From: Collimonas arenae | Lineage (GTDB): Bacteria > Pseudomonadota > Gammaproteobacteria > Burkholderiales > Burkholderiaceae_D | Reading direction: 5' to 3' | DNA: 64,000 nucleotides | NCBI RefSeq assembly: GCF_000786695.1 | Contig: NZ_CP009962.1 | Coordinates: 124,001-188,000, forward strand | In this document: positions 44,780-53,165 of the stretch, one piece after another | Layout: the number at the start of each line of letters is the position of its first letter | How positions within the stretch are numbered: position 1 is the stretch's first letter | The notes under the pieces: model-generated | What the model saw: the letters and a program-made list of their open reading frames with translations, nothing else | What the model was told of the DNA's origin: nothing | The model's database searches: none | Position numbers and translations under genes: made by a program

Positions 44780-45730
44780 CTATTTTTCTGCCAGCAGCAA
44801 TAGCCTTTGCGCGCAGCTTTTGACAGCGTCGCGCAGCGCCGGCGGATGATGGATTTCAAACGCAAACGGCAAGCGCGCCAGCTGTCGCGCAAACCAGTCG
44901 AGGTCATCGGACTGATTGTGCACCAGCACTCCGTCATCGGTTTGTTCGAGGATACCGATGGCGTCGAACAGATGCTCGCGCGCAGATTTCAGGTCAGTCT
45001 TCAGCAGTACTTCGATGGCGAAAGCGCGCGGGATGGTGGCGACCGAAAACGACAAATGCGCCAGCGCGTCGAAATCCGCCGGCCGCGTAAATTCCTGCTC
45101 CAACGGTTGCACCTGACCGATCCGGTCCAGCCGGAACGAGCGCAAATCCTTGCGTAGATGGCACATGCCTGCAACATACCAGCGGCCGCCGCGGTAGGCC
45201 AGGCCATAGGGATCGAAGTCACGCGCGCTGTCGTCGCCTTGCGCGCTGCGATAGTGCATGTGGACCCGCTGCCTTTTTTGCGCCGCAGCGCTGAGGGCAA
45301 CCAGTGCCGCATTATTGTCGGGCGAGGTTGCTTGCGAGAAGTCGAGCTTGACCGTTTCATCGACCGCGCCGACGCGCCGTTTCAGATTGGCCGGCATGAT
45401 CCTTTCCAGTTTGGCCTGGGCGCTGGCCACCGCTGGTGCCGCTTCGGCCAATCCCAGGCTGCGCGCGGCCAGCAAGCCGATAGCCAGGGCTAGAGCTTCG
45501 TCGTCGGTGAACATCATGGGAGGCAGCTTGAAACCCGCCATCAACGCATAGCCGCCGTGGCGGCCGCGATCGGTGGTGATCGGAATCCCCATTTCTTCCA
45601 GGGTCACGATATAGCGGCGCAAGGTGCGGCCATCGATGTCGAGGCGCGCAGCCATTTCTGCCCCGCTCATGCGGCCATGAGTCTGCAGCAGTTCCAGTAC
45701 TGCCAATACGCGCGTGGTTGGGTGATACAT
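44780..45730 (-). CDS. HTH-WYL (YafY-family) transcriptional regulator
   Basis: A 316-residue regulator. HTH at 1-60 (TRVLAVLELLQTHGRMSGAEMAARLDIDGRTLRRYIVTLEEMGIPI). The WYL domain at ~135-215 reads HMHYRSAQGDDSARDFDPYGLAYRGGRWYVAGMCHLRKDLRSFRLDRI, and a C-terminal WCX extension follows. It is divergent from a NIPSNAP gene and LysE exporter; an inverted repeat TAGG-N11-CCTA sits between the start codons. It probably controls both. Longer than the other WYL protein (6140) because it keeps the full C-terminal domain. Confidence 0.85.
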   Translation of the reverse strand: MYHPTTRVLAVLELLQTHGRMSGAEMAARLDIDGRTLRRYIVTLEEMGIPITTDRGRHGGYALMAGFKLPPMMFTDDEALALAIGLLAARSLGLAEAAPAVASAQAKLERIMPANLKRRVGAVDETVKLDFSQATSPDNNAALVALSAAAQKRQRVHMHYRSAQGDDSARDFDPYGLAYRGGRWYVAGMCHLRKDLRSFRLDRIGQVQPLEQEFTRPADFDALAHLSFSVATIPRAFAIEVLLKTDLKSAREHLFDAIGILEQTDDGVLVHNQSDDLDWFARQLARLPFAFEIHHPPALRDAVKSCAQRLLLLAEK

Positions 45731-45752
45731 GAGGCAGAGAATAAATTATATA

Positions 45753-45771
45753 TAGGGCTAATTCTGTCCTA
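45753..45771. promoter_or_regulatory. TAGG-N11-CCTA palindrome between WYL regulator and NIPSNAP gene
   Basis: TAGG and CCTA are flanked by AT-rich arms (ATATA and ATATAT), making a longer imperfect palindrome centred in the 108-bp divergent gap, 23 bp from the regulator's start. Candidate operator. Confidence 0.45.
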
Positions 45772-45838
45772 AATATATCTTATCTTGATTTTCAGCACAA
45801 AAAAACGACAACCCATTTCCTATGCGGGGGCAAAAAAC

Positions 45839-46669
45839 ATGTATCGCATCATCGCTGGTTTTCTTCTTCTTTTAGCAAGCCATCACGCAGTTTTCGCACA
45901 AACGCCAACCATCACCCAACAGGCCGCCATGAACAACATTAGCCATCTCAATGATTTCCAAGTGATCGAATTCCGCCGCTACCTGATCAAGGATGGCGGC
46001 CGGGCGAATTTCGCCGCCTATTTCGAGACTTACTTTCCAGAAGCTTTCCAGCAACTCGGTGCGATTGCCTTCGGTCAGTTCGGTGAGCGCAAGAATCCGA
46101 ACGCCTTCACCTGGCTACGCGGTTTCAAGAACATGGATGCCCGCGCCATTGTCAATGGCGCTTTCTATTACGGGCCTGTCTGGAAAGAACACAAGTCCGT
46201 ATTGAATGACTTGATGGTCGACAGCGATAACGTGATGCTGCTGCGTCCGCTGGACCAGGGCAGCGGTGTAACGGTGTTGCCGGCTGTGGATCCTGTGCGC
46301 GAAATGCAAGGCGCCAAGGGTATCGTGCTGGCACAGATTTTTGCGATAAAGAATGGCGAAGTGGAGCAGTTTGCAGAGCGCGCTGCCGCCAGCTTTGCCG
46401 GTTACCGCGAAGCTGGCGTCCGGCAAGCCGGCGTGCTGGTCACGCTGGATGCGAATAACAATTTTCCGCAGCTTCCGGTCAGGACAGATGGCCCTTACCT
46501 GGTATGGCTGGGGATCGTCGAAGACGACAGGATGCTGGAAAGCCGCTTCAATCCGCTGGCGGAACGCGCCAGCAAAGAACTGGTCGCAAGCGGCATGCTC
46601 AGGACAGCGCCCGAGCTGGTGATACTTGATCCAACCAAGCGTTCACGCTTGCGTTGGCTAGGCGAATAA
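45839..46669 (+). CDS. Exported NIPSNAP-family protein
   Basis: A 276-residue protein with a signal peptide (MYRIIAGFLLLLASHHAVFA, cut before QTP). Two NIPSNAP/dimeric alpha-beta barrel units follow: IEFRRYLIKDGGRANFAAYFETYFPEAFQQLGAIAFGQFGER, FTWLRGFKNMDARAIVNGAFYYGPVWKEHKSVLNDLMVDSDNVMLLRPL, and the second from ~165 (AQIFAIKNGEVEQFAERAAASFAGYREAGVRQAG). The family's biochemistry is poorly known. ATG 45839 follows GCGGGGG. It precedes a LysE exporter by 29 bp and faces a WYL regulator. Confidence 0.78.
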   Translation: MYRIIAGFLLLLASHHAVFAQTPTITQQAAMNNISHLNDFQVIEFRRYLIKDGGRANFAAYFETYFPEAFQQLGAIAFGQFGERKNPNAFTWLRGFKNMDARAIVNGAFYYGPVWKEHKSVLNDLMVDSDNVMLLRPLDQGSGVTVLPAVDPVREMQGAKGIVLAQIFAIKNGEVEQFAERAAASFAGYREAGVRQAGVLVTLDANNNFPQLPVRTDGPYLVWLGIVEDDRMLESRFNPLAERASKELVASGMLRTAPELVILDPTKRSRLRWLGE

Positions 46670-46698
46670 ACGATAGACCATAACCGGGAGAGCGCAAA

Positions 46699-47343
46699 AT
46701 GCAATCGATAAATCTTTGGCTGTACTTCATGATTGTCCTGGGCGTCATCGTATTGCCCGGTCTGGACATGGCGTTCATCATGGCAAGCGCACTGGTGGGC
46801 GGACGCCGTTCTGGCCTGGCCGCAGTGGCGGGGATTATCGCCGGCGGCGTCTGCCACATCGTCATGGCGGTGCTGGGCCTGGCGGTGATCCTGAAATTGT
46901 GGCCGGCGCTGTTCAACCTGGTCTTGCTGGCCGGCTCCGTATACATCGCCTGGATAGGCTGGTCTTTGCTGCGCAGCGAGAACGCTTTCCGCCTTACTGC
47001 AGGATCGGCGGGCGGCGGGACGAGCAAGGCGCCTGCGACGACTTTTCTACGCGGCATGCTGACCAGCTTGCTGAACCCGAAAGCCTATGTCTTCATGCTG
47101 GCGATCTTTCCACAATTCCTGAAACTCGACGCCGGTCCGATCTGGAGCCAGGCTCTGGTGCTGGGGGGGATCACCTGGATGACCCAAGCTGCCGTGTACG
47201 GTCCGATTGCCTTGCTTTCCAGCCGCGTCAACGGCTGGTTCGAGGGCAACCCGCGTGGCGGCGCAGTCACTGGCCGTCTGATTGGCGCACTCTTGATAGG
47301 CGCAGCGGTTTTCACCGGGATCGAGGGGTGGCAGGCGATTTAG
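46699..47343 (+). CDS. LysE/RhtB-family exporter
   Basis: A 214-residue membrane protein with about six hydrophobic segments. Typical features are VLPGLDMAFIMASALVGGRRSGLAAVAGIIAGGVCHI (the GP/LD motif near the N-terminus), YIAWIGWSLLRS and FLRGMLTSLLNPKAYVFMLAIFPQF. The family exports amino acids and derivatives. Cotranscribed with the NIPSNAP gene upstream; GGGAG lies 9 bases before the ATG. The substrate is unknown. Confidence 0.85.
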   Translation: MQSINLWLYFMIVLGVIVLPGLDMAFIMASALVGGRRSGLAAVAGIIAGGVCHIVMAVLGLAVILKLWPALFNLVLLAGSVYIAWIGWSLLRSENAFRLTAGSAGGGTSKAPATTFLRGMLTSLLNPKAYVFMLAIFPQFLKLDAGPIWSQALVLGGITWMTQAAVYGPIALLSSRVNGWFEGNPRGGAVTGRLIGALLIGAAVFTGIEGWQAI

Positions 47344-47376
47344 GTGCGCACTGAAACAGAGTGCGGCGCACCATTT
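47343..47376 (+). terminator. Hairpin after the LysE gene
   Basis: GGTGCGC and GCGCACC pair, with an inner CACT/AGTG stem and a small bulge, followed by ATTTTC. It starts at the stop codon. Weak T-run; it may also be a protein site in the nitrate promoter region. Confidence 0.5.
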
Positions 47377-47479
47377 TCAGGCAGGAATGGTTGACCGCCG
47401 CACCGGCGCAGAGCGTATTGTGCTTGTCTTGCCGGCAATCAAAGGCTGCAAGCCGCATGAAATCAAGGGTTTAGAAGGA

Positions 47480-47495
47480 TGGCACGGCCTTTGCT
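47480..47495 (+). promoter_or_regulatory. Sigma-54 promoter of the nitrate assimilation operon
   Basis: TGGCAC-GGCCT-TTGCT matches the -24/-12 consensus (TGGCAC-N5-TTGCW) at every fixed base. Transcription should start near 47507, leaving a ~140-base leader before narK. Sigma-54 implies an enhancer-binding activator such as NtrC; I could not identify a clear NtrC site upstream. Confidence 0.8.
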
Positions 47496-47537
47496 CAACA
47501 ACAGGCAGGATCAACGACGATCCCACACATTCTGACG

Positions 47538-47625
47538 CAGATCCAATGATGGTTCTGTAGGACAACGGCGTCCTCTTGGCTTAACCGCACTCCCGGTTGA
47601 GCCGGGAGGACGCCTTTTTGTTTTT
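47538..47625 (+). promoter_or_regulatory. Two-hairpin ANTAR-type antiterminator overlapping a leader terminator
   Basis: Hairpin P1: CAGATCC/GGTTCTG with hexaloop AATGAT (47545-47550). One base later P2: AGGAC/GTCCT with hexaloop AACGGC (47564-47569). Both loops have A at position 1 and G at position 4, the rule for RNA targets of ANTAR regulators (NasR, NasT, EutV). The 3' arm of P2 is also the 5' arm of a 21-bp terminator stem starting GGCGTCCTC and ending GAGGACGCC (47606-47614, counting G-U pairs), then TTTTTGTTTTT. P2 and the terminator exclude each other. An ANTAR protein binding P1-P2 would let transcription into narK-nirBD-nasA; its gene is not in the window. Confidence 0.85.
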
Positions 47626-47647
47626 AAAGACAAAAACGGTGGACAAC

Positions 47648-48982
47648 ATGACCAGCAAAGCGACCAGTATTCAGCTCTTCAGCCTGCGCACGCCGCAAAT
47701 GCGCGCCTTCCATTTGACCTGGATGGCGTTCTTCGTGTGTTTCTTCGCCTGGTTCGCTTGCGCGCCGCTGATGCCGCTGATCAAAGAGCAACTTGGCCTG
47801 AGCATGGCGCAGATCGCCAATATCAACATCGCCGCAGTGGCGGTGACGATTCTGGTGCGATTGCTGGTCGGCCCGCTGTGCGACCGCTACGGTCCGCGCA
47901 AAACCTACACCGGGCTGCTGCTGATCGGTGCTTTGCCGGTGTTTGGCGTGGCGCTGGTGCAGAGCTATGAAAGTTTCCTGTTCTTTCGCCTGTGCATCGG
48001 TGCGGTGGGCGCCAGCTTCGTCATCACCCAGTATCACACCTCGGTCATGTTCGCCCCCAACGTGGTTGGCACCGCGAATGCCGCTTCGGCCGGCTGGGGC
48101 AACAGCGGTGGCGGCGCTGCGCAGGGCCTGATGCCCTTGCTGGTGGCTGCCTTGCTGATGCTGGGCGTCAGCAGCACTATGGGCTGGCGCCTGGCTTTGC
48201 TGGTGCCGGGCGTGTTCATGCTGATCATGGCGGCACTGTACTGGCGTTACACGCAAGATTGCCCTGAAGGGAATTATGCAGAAATGCGCGCCCGCGGCGT
48301 AATGCCGGAAGGTGGGAAAAAAGGTGGTTGGGCCAGCTTTCGTGCGGCCAGCGCCAACTACCGCGTGTGGCTGCTGTTTGTCACCTACGGCGCCTGCTTC
48401 GGCGTCGAAATATTTATCCACAACATCGCCGCGATCTACTACGTCGACCATTTCGGCCTGTCGCTGAAAAGCGCCGGCATGGCGGCCGCCAGCTTCGGTT
48501 TGCTGGCCTTGTTTGCACGCGCCCTGGGCGGCTGGCTGTCAGACCGGCTGGCTAACCGTAAATCAGGCGCAGGCCTCAACAGCCGCGCGACCTTGCTGTT
48601 TGCATTGATGCTGGGCGAGGGCCTTGGTCTGCTGTGGTTTGCGCATGCCGAGAGCGCCATGCTAGCGGTGGTCGCGATGCTGACGTTCGGTTTGTTTACC
48701 CACATGGCTTGCGGCGCGACTTATGCGCTGGTGCCGTTCATCGACCGCAAGGCATTGGGCGGCGTGGCCGGCATCATCGGCGCCGGCGGCAATGTCGGCG
48801 CAGTGGCTGCCGGCTTCCTGATGAAAAGCCTGGGCGATACCCAGCAGACCCTGAGCGTGCTCGGCGTGCTGGTAGCGCTCTCGGCGCTGTGTGCAATCGC
48901 CGTGCGCTTCGGCGCAGCGCACAAGGCGCAGGAACAGGAATTGCATGACAGTGCACTAGCCAGTCGTAACGTTACCGCTTGA
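47648..48982 (+). CDS. narK: Nitrate/nitrite transporter, NarK/NasA-type MFS
   Basis: A 444-residue MFS protein of the nitrate/nitrite porter group. It has FFVCFFAWFACAPLMPLIKEQLGLSMAQIANINIAAVAVTILVRLLVGPLCDRYGPRKTYTGLL with the substrate Arg, and the nitrate signature segments AGWGNSGGGAAQGLMPLLV and GAGGNVGAVAAGFL. ATG 47648 has GGTGG nearby; the earlier open frame runs through the leader terminator and is not real. First gene of the operon; its stop lies 11 bp before nirB. Confidence 0.9.
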   Translation: MTSKATSIQLFSLRTPQMRAFHLTWMAFFVCFFAWFACAPLMPLIKEQLGLSMAQIANINIAAVAVTILVRLLVGPLCDRYGPRKTYTGLLLIGALPVFGVALVQSYESFLFFRLCIGAVGASFVITQYHTSVMFAPNVVGTANAASAGWGNSGGGAAQGLMPLLVAALLMLGVSSTMGWRLALLVPGVFMLIMAALYWRYTQDCPEGNYAEMRARGVMPEGGKKGGWASFRAASANYRVWLLFVTYGACFGVEIFIHNIAAIYYVDHFGLSLKSAGMAAASFGLLALFARALGGWLSDRLANRKSGAGLNSRATLLFALMLGEGLGLLWFAHAESAMLAVVAMLTFGLFTHMACGATYALVPFIDRKALGGVAGIIGAGGNVGAVAAGFLMKSLGDTQQTLSVLGVLVALSALCAIAVRFGAAHKAQEQELHDSALASRNVTA

Positions 48983-48993
48983 GGGAAAGCAGA

Positions 48994-51561
48994 ATGAAAA
49001 TCATCGTCATCGGTCACGGCATGGTCGGCCACAAATTCCTGGAGTGCCTGGCGGAGGCGCAAGTGCCGGGTATGGAAGTCACGGTGTTGTGCGAAGAGCC
49101 GCGTCCGGCCTACGACCGTGTGCACTTGTCGGAATTCTTTGCCGGAAAATCGGCGCAGGACCTGTCTCTGGTAGAGCCGGGATTTTTCGAACGCACAGCT
49201 ATCCAGCTGAAGCTGAACGCCAAGGCCCAGCTGATCGATTGCGCCGCCAAGACTGTCGCGTTCAATGTCAACGGCGTCAGCGAAATGCTGCCTTACGACA
49301 AACTGGTGATCGCCACCGGTTCCTACCCGTTCGTGCCGACCCTGGCCGGTAACCAGCGCAAGGATTGCTTCGTCTATCGCACCATCGAAGACCTGGAAGC
49401 GATGCTGGAATGCGGCAAGCGTTCCAGGACCGGCGTCGTGATCGGCGGCGGCTTGCTCGGGCTGGAGTGCGCCAAGGCCCTGCGCGACATGCAGCTGGAA
49501 ACCCATGTGGTCGAGTTCGCTGCGCGTCTGATGGCGGTGCAGGTGGATGAAAGCGGCGGCCGCATCTTGCGCAAGAAAATCGAAGAACTCGGCGTTACCG
49601 CACACACGCAAAAGAACACGCTGGAAATCGTCGACGGCAAGACCGGGGCGCATCGCATGAATTTCGATGACGGCAGCCATCTCGATACCGACATGATCGT
49701 GTTTTCGGCAGGCATCCGGCCGCGCGACGAACTGGCGCGCGACAGCGGCTTGAAAGTCGGCGACCGTGGCGGCATCGTCATCGACAACAGCTGCCGCAGC
49801 TCTGATCCGGATATCTACGCGATCGGCGAGTGCGCATTGTGGAACGGCCGCATATTCGGACTGGTGGCGCCCGGCTACGACATGGCGCGTATCGCCGCCA
49901 AGCAGGTGTTGGCCGAACTTTCTGCCGATACCGCAGCCGTCACGCCGGAATTTACCGGCGCCGACATGAGCACCAAGCTCAAGCTGATGGGCGTGGATGT
50001 CGCTAGCATCGGCGATCCGCACGGTAAAGAAGCTGGTAGCCGCTCTTATCAATTTACCGATGAGCGCAAACAGATCTACAAGAAAATTGTGGTCTCCGAG
50101 TGTGGCAAGTATCTGCTCGGCGGCGTCATGGTGGGCGATGCCAGCGAGTACGGTACGTTGCTGCAGATGATGCTGAATCGTATCGAGTTGCCGGCATCGC
50201 CGGAATTCCTGATCCTGCCGCAAGCCGATGGCCAGATGAAACCAGGCATCGGGGTTGATGCCTTGCCCGAATCGGCACAGATCTGTTCCTGCAACGATGT
50301 CTCCAAAGGCGCGCTGTGTGCGGCGGTGAGCGCCGGCGCCACCAGCATCGGCGCGTTGAAAAGCTGCACCAAGGCTGGTACGTCCTGCGGCGGTTGCGTG
50401 GCGCTTGTGACGCAGGTCATGAAAGCTGAGATGAAGAAGCAGGGCATGGCGGTGAATAACCATGTCTGCGAGCATTTTCCCTATTCGCGCCAGGAGTTGT
50501 ATCACCTGATCAAGGTCGGCCAGATCAAGACCTTCGCGGCCTTGCTGGAACAACACGGCAAAGGCCTCGGCTGCGACGTCTGCAAGCCGGTCGCGGCCAG
50601 CATCCTGGCTTCCTGCTGGAACGATTTCGTGCTGAAGAAGGAACACGCCGGCCTGCAAGATTCCAACGACTACTTCCTCGGCAATATCCAGAAGGACGGT
50701 ACCTATTCGGTGGTGCCGCGCATGGCGGGCGGCGAAGTGACGCCGGATGGCCTGATTGCCGTCGGCCAGGTCGCCAAGAAATACGGCTTGTACACCAAGA
50801 TCACCGGTGGCCAGCGCGTCGACTTGTTTGGCGCCAGGGTCGAGCAGCTGCCTCTGATCTGGGAAGAGCTGATTGCCGCCGGGTTCGAATCCGGGCATGC
50901 CTATGGCAAGTCCCTGCGCACGGTCAAATCCTGCGTCGGTTCGACCTGGTGCCGCTACGGCCTCGACGACAGCGTCGGCCTGGCGATCAAACTGGAAAAC
51001 CGCTACAAGGGTTTACGTGCGCCGCACAAGATCAAGTTCGGCGTCTCCGGCTGCACCCGCGAATGTGCAGAAGCGCAAGGCAAGGATGTCGGCATCATCG
51101 CGACAGAGAAGGGTTGGAACCTGTACGTTTGTGGCAACGGCGGCATGAAGCCGCGTCATGCCGAACTGCTGGCGGCAGACCTCGACAAGGCGACGCTGAT
51201 CAAGACGATCGATCGTTTCCTGATTTTCTACATCCGCACCGCCGACCGTTTGCAACGCACCAGCGTGTGGCGCGACAACCTTGAAGGCGGCCTCGCATAT
51301 CTGAAGCAAGTGGTGGTGGAAGACAAGCTCAACATCGCCGCCGATCTGGAAACCGACATGCAGCATGTGGTCGATACCTATGAATGCGAATGGAAGAAAG
51401 CCGTGACCGATTCGGAGACGCGCAAGCGCTTCCAGCATTTCGTCAACAGCGAGCAGGTCGACAACAACGTAGTGTTCGTGGAAGAGCGCGGCCAGATCCG
51501 TCCGGCCAGCATAGAAGAGCGCAAGCGCATCAATATCCCGGTTGTGGTTGAAACGGTTTAA
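48994..51561 (+). CDS. nirB: Assimilatory NADH-nitrite reductase, large subunit
   Basis: An 855-residue enzyme. FAD/NAD domain with MKIIVIGHGMVGHKFLE and VVIGGGLLGLECAKAL; BFD-like [2Fe-2S] domain at ~431 (CSCNDVSKGALCAAVSAGATSIGALKSCTKAGTSCGGC); ferredoxin-like nitrite/sulfite reductase half-domain; and the [4Fe-4S]-sirohaem Cys set at ~646-690 (CVGSTWCRYG and GCTRECAEAQGKD). It reduces nitrite to ammonium in the cytoplasm with NirD. ATG 48994 is preferred over a GTG-like upstream start because AGGGA precedes it. Confidence 0.94.
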   Translation: MKIIVIGHGMVGHKFLECLAEAQVPGMEVTVLCEEPRPAYDRVHLSEFFAGKSAQDLSLVEPGFFERTAIQLKLNAKAQLIDCAAKTVAFNVNGVSEMLPYDKLVIATGSYPFVPTLAGNQRKDCFVYRTIEDLEAMLECGKRSRTGVVIGGGLLGLECAKALRDMQLETHVVEFAARLMAVQVDESGGRILRKKIEELGVTAHTQKNTLEIVDGKTGAHRMNFDDGSHLDTDMIVFSAGIRPRDELARDSGLKVGDRGGIVIDNSCRSSDPDIYAIGECALWNGRIFGLVAPGYDMARIAAKQVLAELSADTAAVTPEFTGADMSTKLKLMGVDVASIGDPHGKEAGSRSYQFTDERKQIYKKIVVSECGKYLLGGVMVGDASEYGTLLQMMLNRIELPASPEFLILPQADGQMKPGIGVDALPESAQICSCNDVSKGALCAAVSAGATSIGALKSCTKAGTSCGGCVALVTQVMKAEMKKQGMAVNNHVCEHFPYSRQELYHLIKVGQIKTFAALLEQHGKGLGCDVCKPVAASILASCWNDFVLKKEHAGLQDSNDYFLGNIQKDGTYSVVPRMAGGEVTPDGLIAVGQVAKKYGLYTKITGGQRVDLFGARVEQLPLIWEELIAAGFESGHAYGKSLRTVKSCVGSTWCRYGLDDSVGLAIKLENRYKGLRAPHKIKFGVSGCTRECAEAQGKDVGIIATEKGWNLYVCGNGGMKPRHAELLAADLDKATLIKTIDRFLIFYIRTADRLQRTSVWRDNLEGGLAYLKQVVVEDKLNIAADLETDMQHVVDTYECEWKKAVTDSETRKRFQHFVNSEQVDNNVVFVEERGQIRPASIEERKRINIPVVVETV

Positions 51562-51570
51562 AGGAACACC

Positions 51571-51918
51571 ATGCACAATGATCTTCAATGCAATCGTTGG
51601 GTTGACGTCTGTACGTTGGACGACATCGTGCCGAATACCGGCGTCTGCGCTTTGATTAATGGCGAGCAGGTTGCGATTTTCCATGTCATCGACGGCGAAC
51701 ACCGGGTTTTCGCCATCGGCAACTATGACCCTAATTCCGAGGCATCGGTGCTGTCGCGCGGACTGGTTGGCAGCCTCGGCGAACGCATCGTGGTTGCTTC
51801 GCCGATTTATAAACATCACTTCGACCTGCAAACCGGCGAATGCCTGGAAGCGCCCGAGCATTCTGTGAGTGCCTATCCGGCCCGTATCGCCGATGGCAAG
51901 GTGTGGGTCGGCGTATGA
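51571..51918 (+). CDS. nirD: Nitrite reductase small subunit
   Basis: A 115-residue Rieske-fold protein that has lost the cluster ligands, as is normal for NirD: VDVCTLDDIVPNTGVCALINGEQVAIFHVIDGEHRVFAIGNYDPNSEASVLSRGLVGSLGERIVVASPIYKHHFDLQTGECLEAPEHSVSAYPARI. It starts 9 bp after nirB and overlaps the next gene by ATGA. Partner of NirB. Confidence 0.93.
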   Translation: MHNDLQCNRWVDVCTLDDIVPNTGVCALINGEQVAIFHVIDGEHRVFAIGNYDPNSEASVLSRGLVGSLGERIVVASPIYKHHFDLQTGECLEAPEHSVSAYPARIADGKVWVGV

Positions 51919-53153
51919 ACGCCAGAGCGTCTTCGGCCAACAAGCCTTCGCTGGTGGTGATCGGCAATGGCATGGCCGGCATGCGCACGGTCGAAGAGCT
52001 GCTCAAGCTGGCGCCGGAGCTGTACGACATCACCGTATTCGGCGCCGAGCCGCATGGCAATTACAACCGGATCCTGCTGTCGCCGTTGCTGGCTGGCGAC
52101 AAGAATATGGACGACATCATGCTCAATCCGCGCGAATGGTATGTCCAGAACGGCATCACCTTGCATGCCGGCGATCCTGTGGTCAGCATCGATCGCCACC
52201 GCCGCCTGGTGCGTTCGCGCGCCGGCGTCGAGATTCGCTACGACCGCCTGCTGCTAGCCACCGGCTCCAAGCCTTTCATCATTCCTGTGCCGGGTCATCA
52301 GCTGCCGGGCGTGATTGCCTTCCGCGATATCCAGGATGTCGAGACCATGCTGACGGCGGCGCGCAATCACCGGCATGCGGTAGTGATTGGCGGTGGCCTG
52401 CTTGGCCTGGAAGCCGCCAACGGTTTGCTGCGGCAAGGCATGGATGTGACCGTGGTGCATGTGATGGACAGCCTGATGGAAAGACAGCTGGACAAGTCGG
52501 CGGCTCTGTTGCTGAAGAAAGCGCTGGAGCAGAAAGGGCTACGTTTTTTATTGAACGCTCAGACAGCCGAAATCGTCGGCGATACGCAAGTAACGGCGGT
52601 GCGCTTCAAGGATGGCAGCCAGATTCCGGCAGACCTGATCGTCATGACTGCCGGCGTGCGCCCGAATATCGATTTGGCTCAGCAGGCCGGCCTGCATTGC
52701 GAACGCGCCATCGTGGTCGACGATACCTTGCAAACTTACGATCCGCGTATTTATGCCGTTGGCGAATGCGTGCAACACCGCATGGCGACCTTCGGGCTGG
52801 TAGCGCCGATCTGGGATCAGGCGCGCGTCTGCGGCGCGCATCTTGCCGGCGCCGGCCATCGGCGCTACGTGCAGCAGGCCACCGCGACCAAACTCAAGGT
52901 GACCGGCGTCGATTTGTATTCCGCCGGCGATTTCATCGGCGGTGAAGGCAGCGAAGACCTGGTGCTGCGCGATCCGCGCCGTGGCATCTACAAGCGGCTG
53001 GTGATCAACGGCCCGCACATCGTCGGCGCGGTGCTTTATGGCGACGTCAAGGATGGTCCCTGGTATTTCGAGCTGATTCAGACCAAGGCCGACATTTCAG
53101 GGCTGCGTAGTCAGCTGCTGTTCGGCAAAGCGCTCTGCGCTGAAGCCGCCTGA
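51915..53153 (+). CDS. nasB: FAD/NAD(P)H reductase subunit of assimilatory nitrate reductase
   Basis: A 412-residue pyridine-nucleotide oxidoreductase: LVVIGNGMAGMRTVEELL (FAD), LLLATGSKPFIIPVPG, AVVIGGGLLGLEAANGLLRQG (NAD), YAVGECVQHR. It resembles the N-terminal part of NirB but stops before any iron-sulfur or sirohaem domain. In this gene order it passes electrons from NAD(P)H to the NasA catalytic subunit. ATG overlaps the nirD stop by four bases; nasA follows 12 bp later. The nasB symbol follows usage for this role; some genomes leave it unnamed. Confidence 0.85.
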   Translation: MNARASSANKPSLVVIGNGMAGMRTVEELLKLAPELYDITVFGAEPHGNYNRILLSPLLAGDKNMDDIMLNPREWYVQNGITLHAGDPVVSIDRHRRLVRSRAGVEIRYDRLLLATGSKPFIIPVPGHQLPGVIAFRDIQDVETMLTAARNHRHAVVIGGGLLGLEAANGLLRQGMDVTVVHVMDSLMERQLDKSAALLLKKALEQKGLRFLLNAQTAEIVGDTQVTAVRFKDGSQIPADLIVMTAGVRPNIDLAQQAGLHCERAIVVDDTLQTYDPRIYAVGECVQHRMATFGLVAPIWDQARVCGAHLAGAGHRRYVQQATATKLKVTGVDLYSAGDFIGGEGSEDLVLRDPRRGIYKRLVINGPHIVGAVLYGDVKDGPWYFELIQTKADISGLRSQLLFGKALCAEAA

Positions 53154-53165
53154 CCGGAAGCCGGT

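Noticed and set aside
47343..47372. NtrC enhancer site at GGTGCGC ... GCGCACC
   Set aside because: The half-sites point the wrong way relative to the TGCACC-N-GGTGCA consensus and it fits better as the end hairpin of the LysE gene.
48721..50898. A 725-codon open frame on the minus strand opposite narK-nirB
   Set aside because: It mirrors real, well-conserved genes, has no family features and is His/Arg/Ala/Asp-rich as expected from the complementary strand of GC-biased codons. The same applies to long frames opposite aspD, the phosphoesterase, prlC and pcaF.
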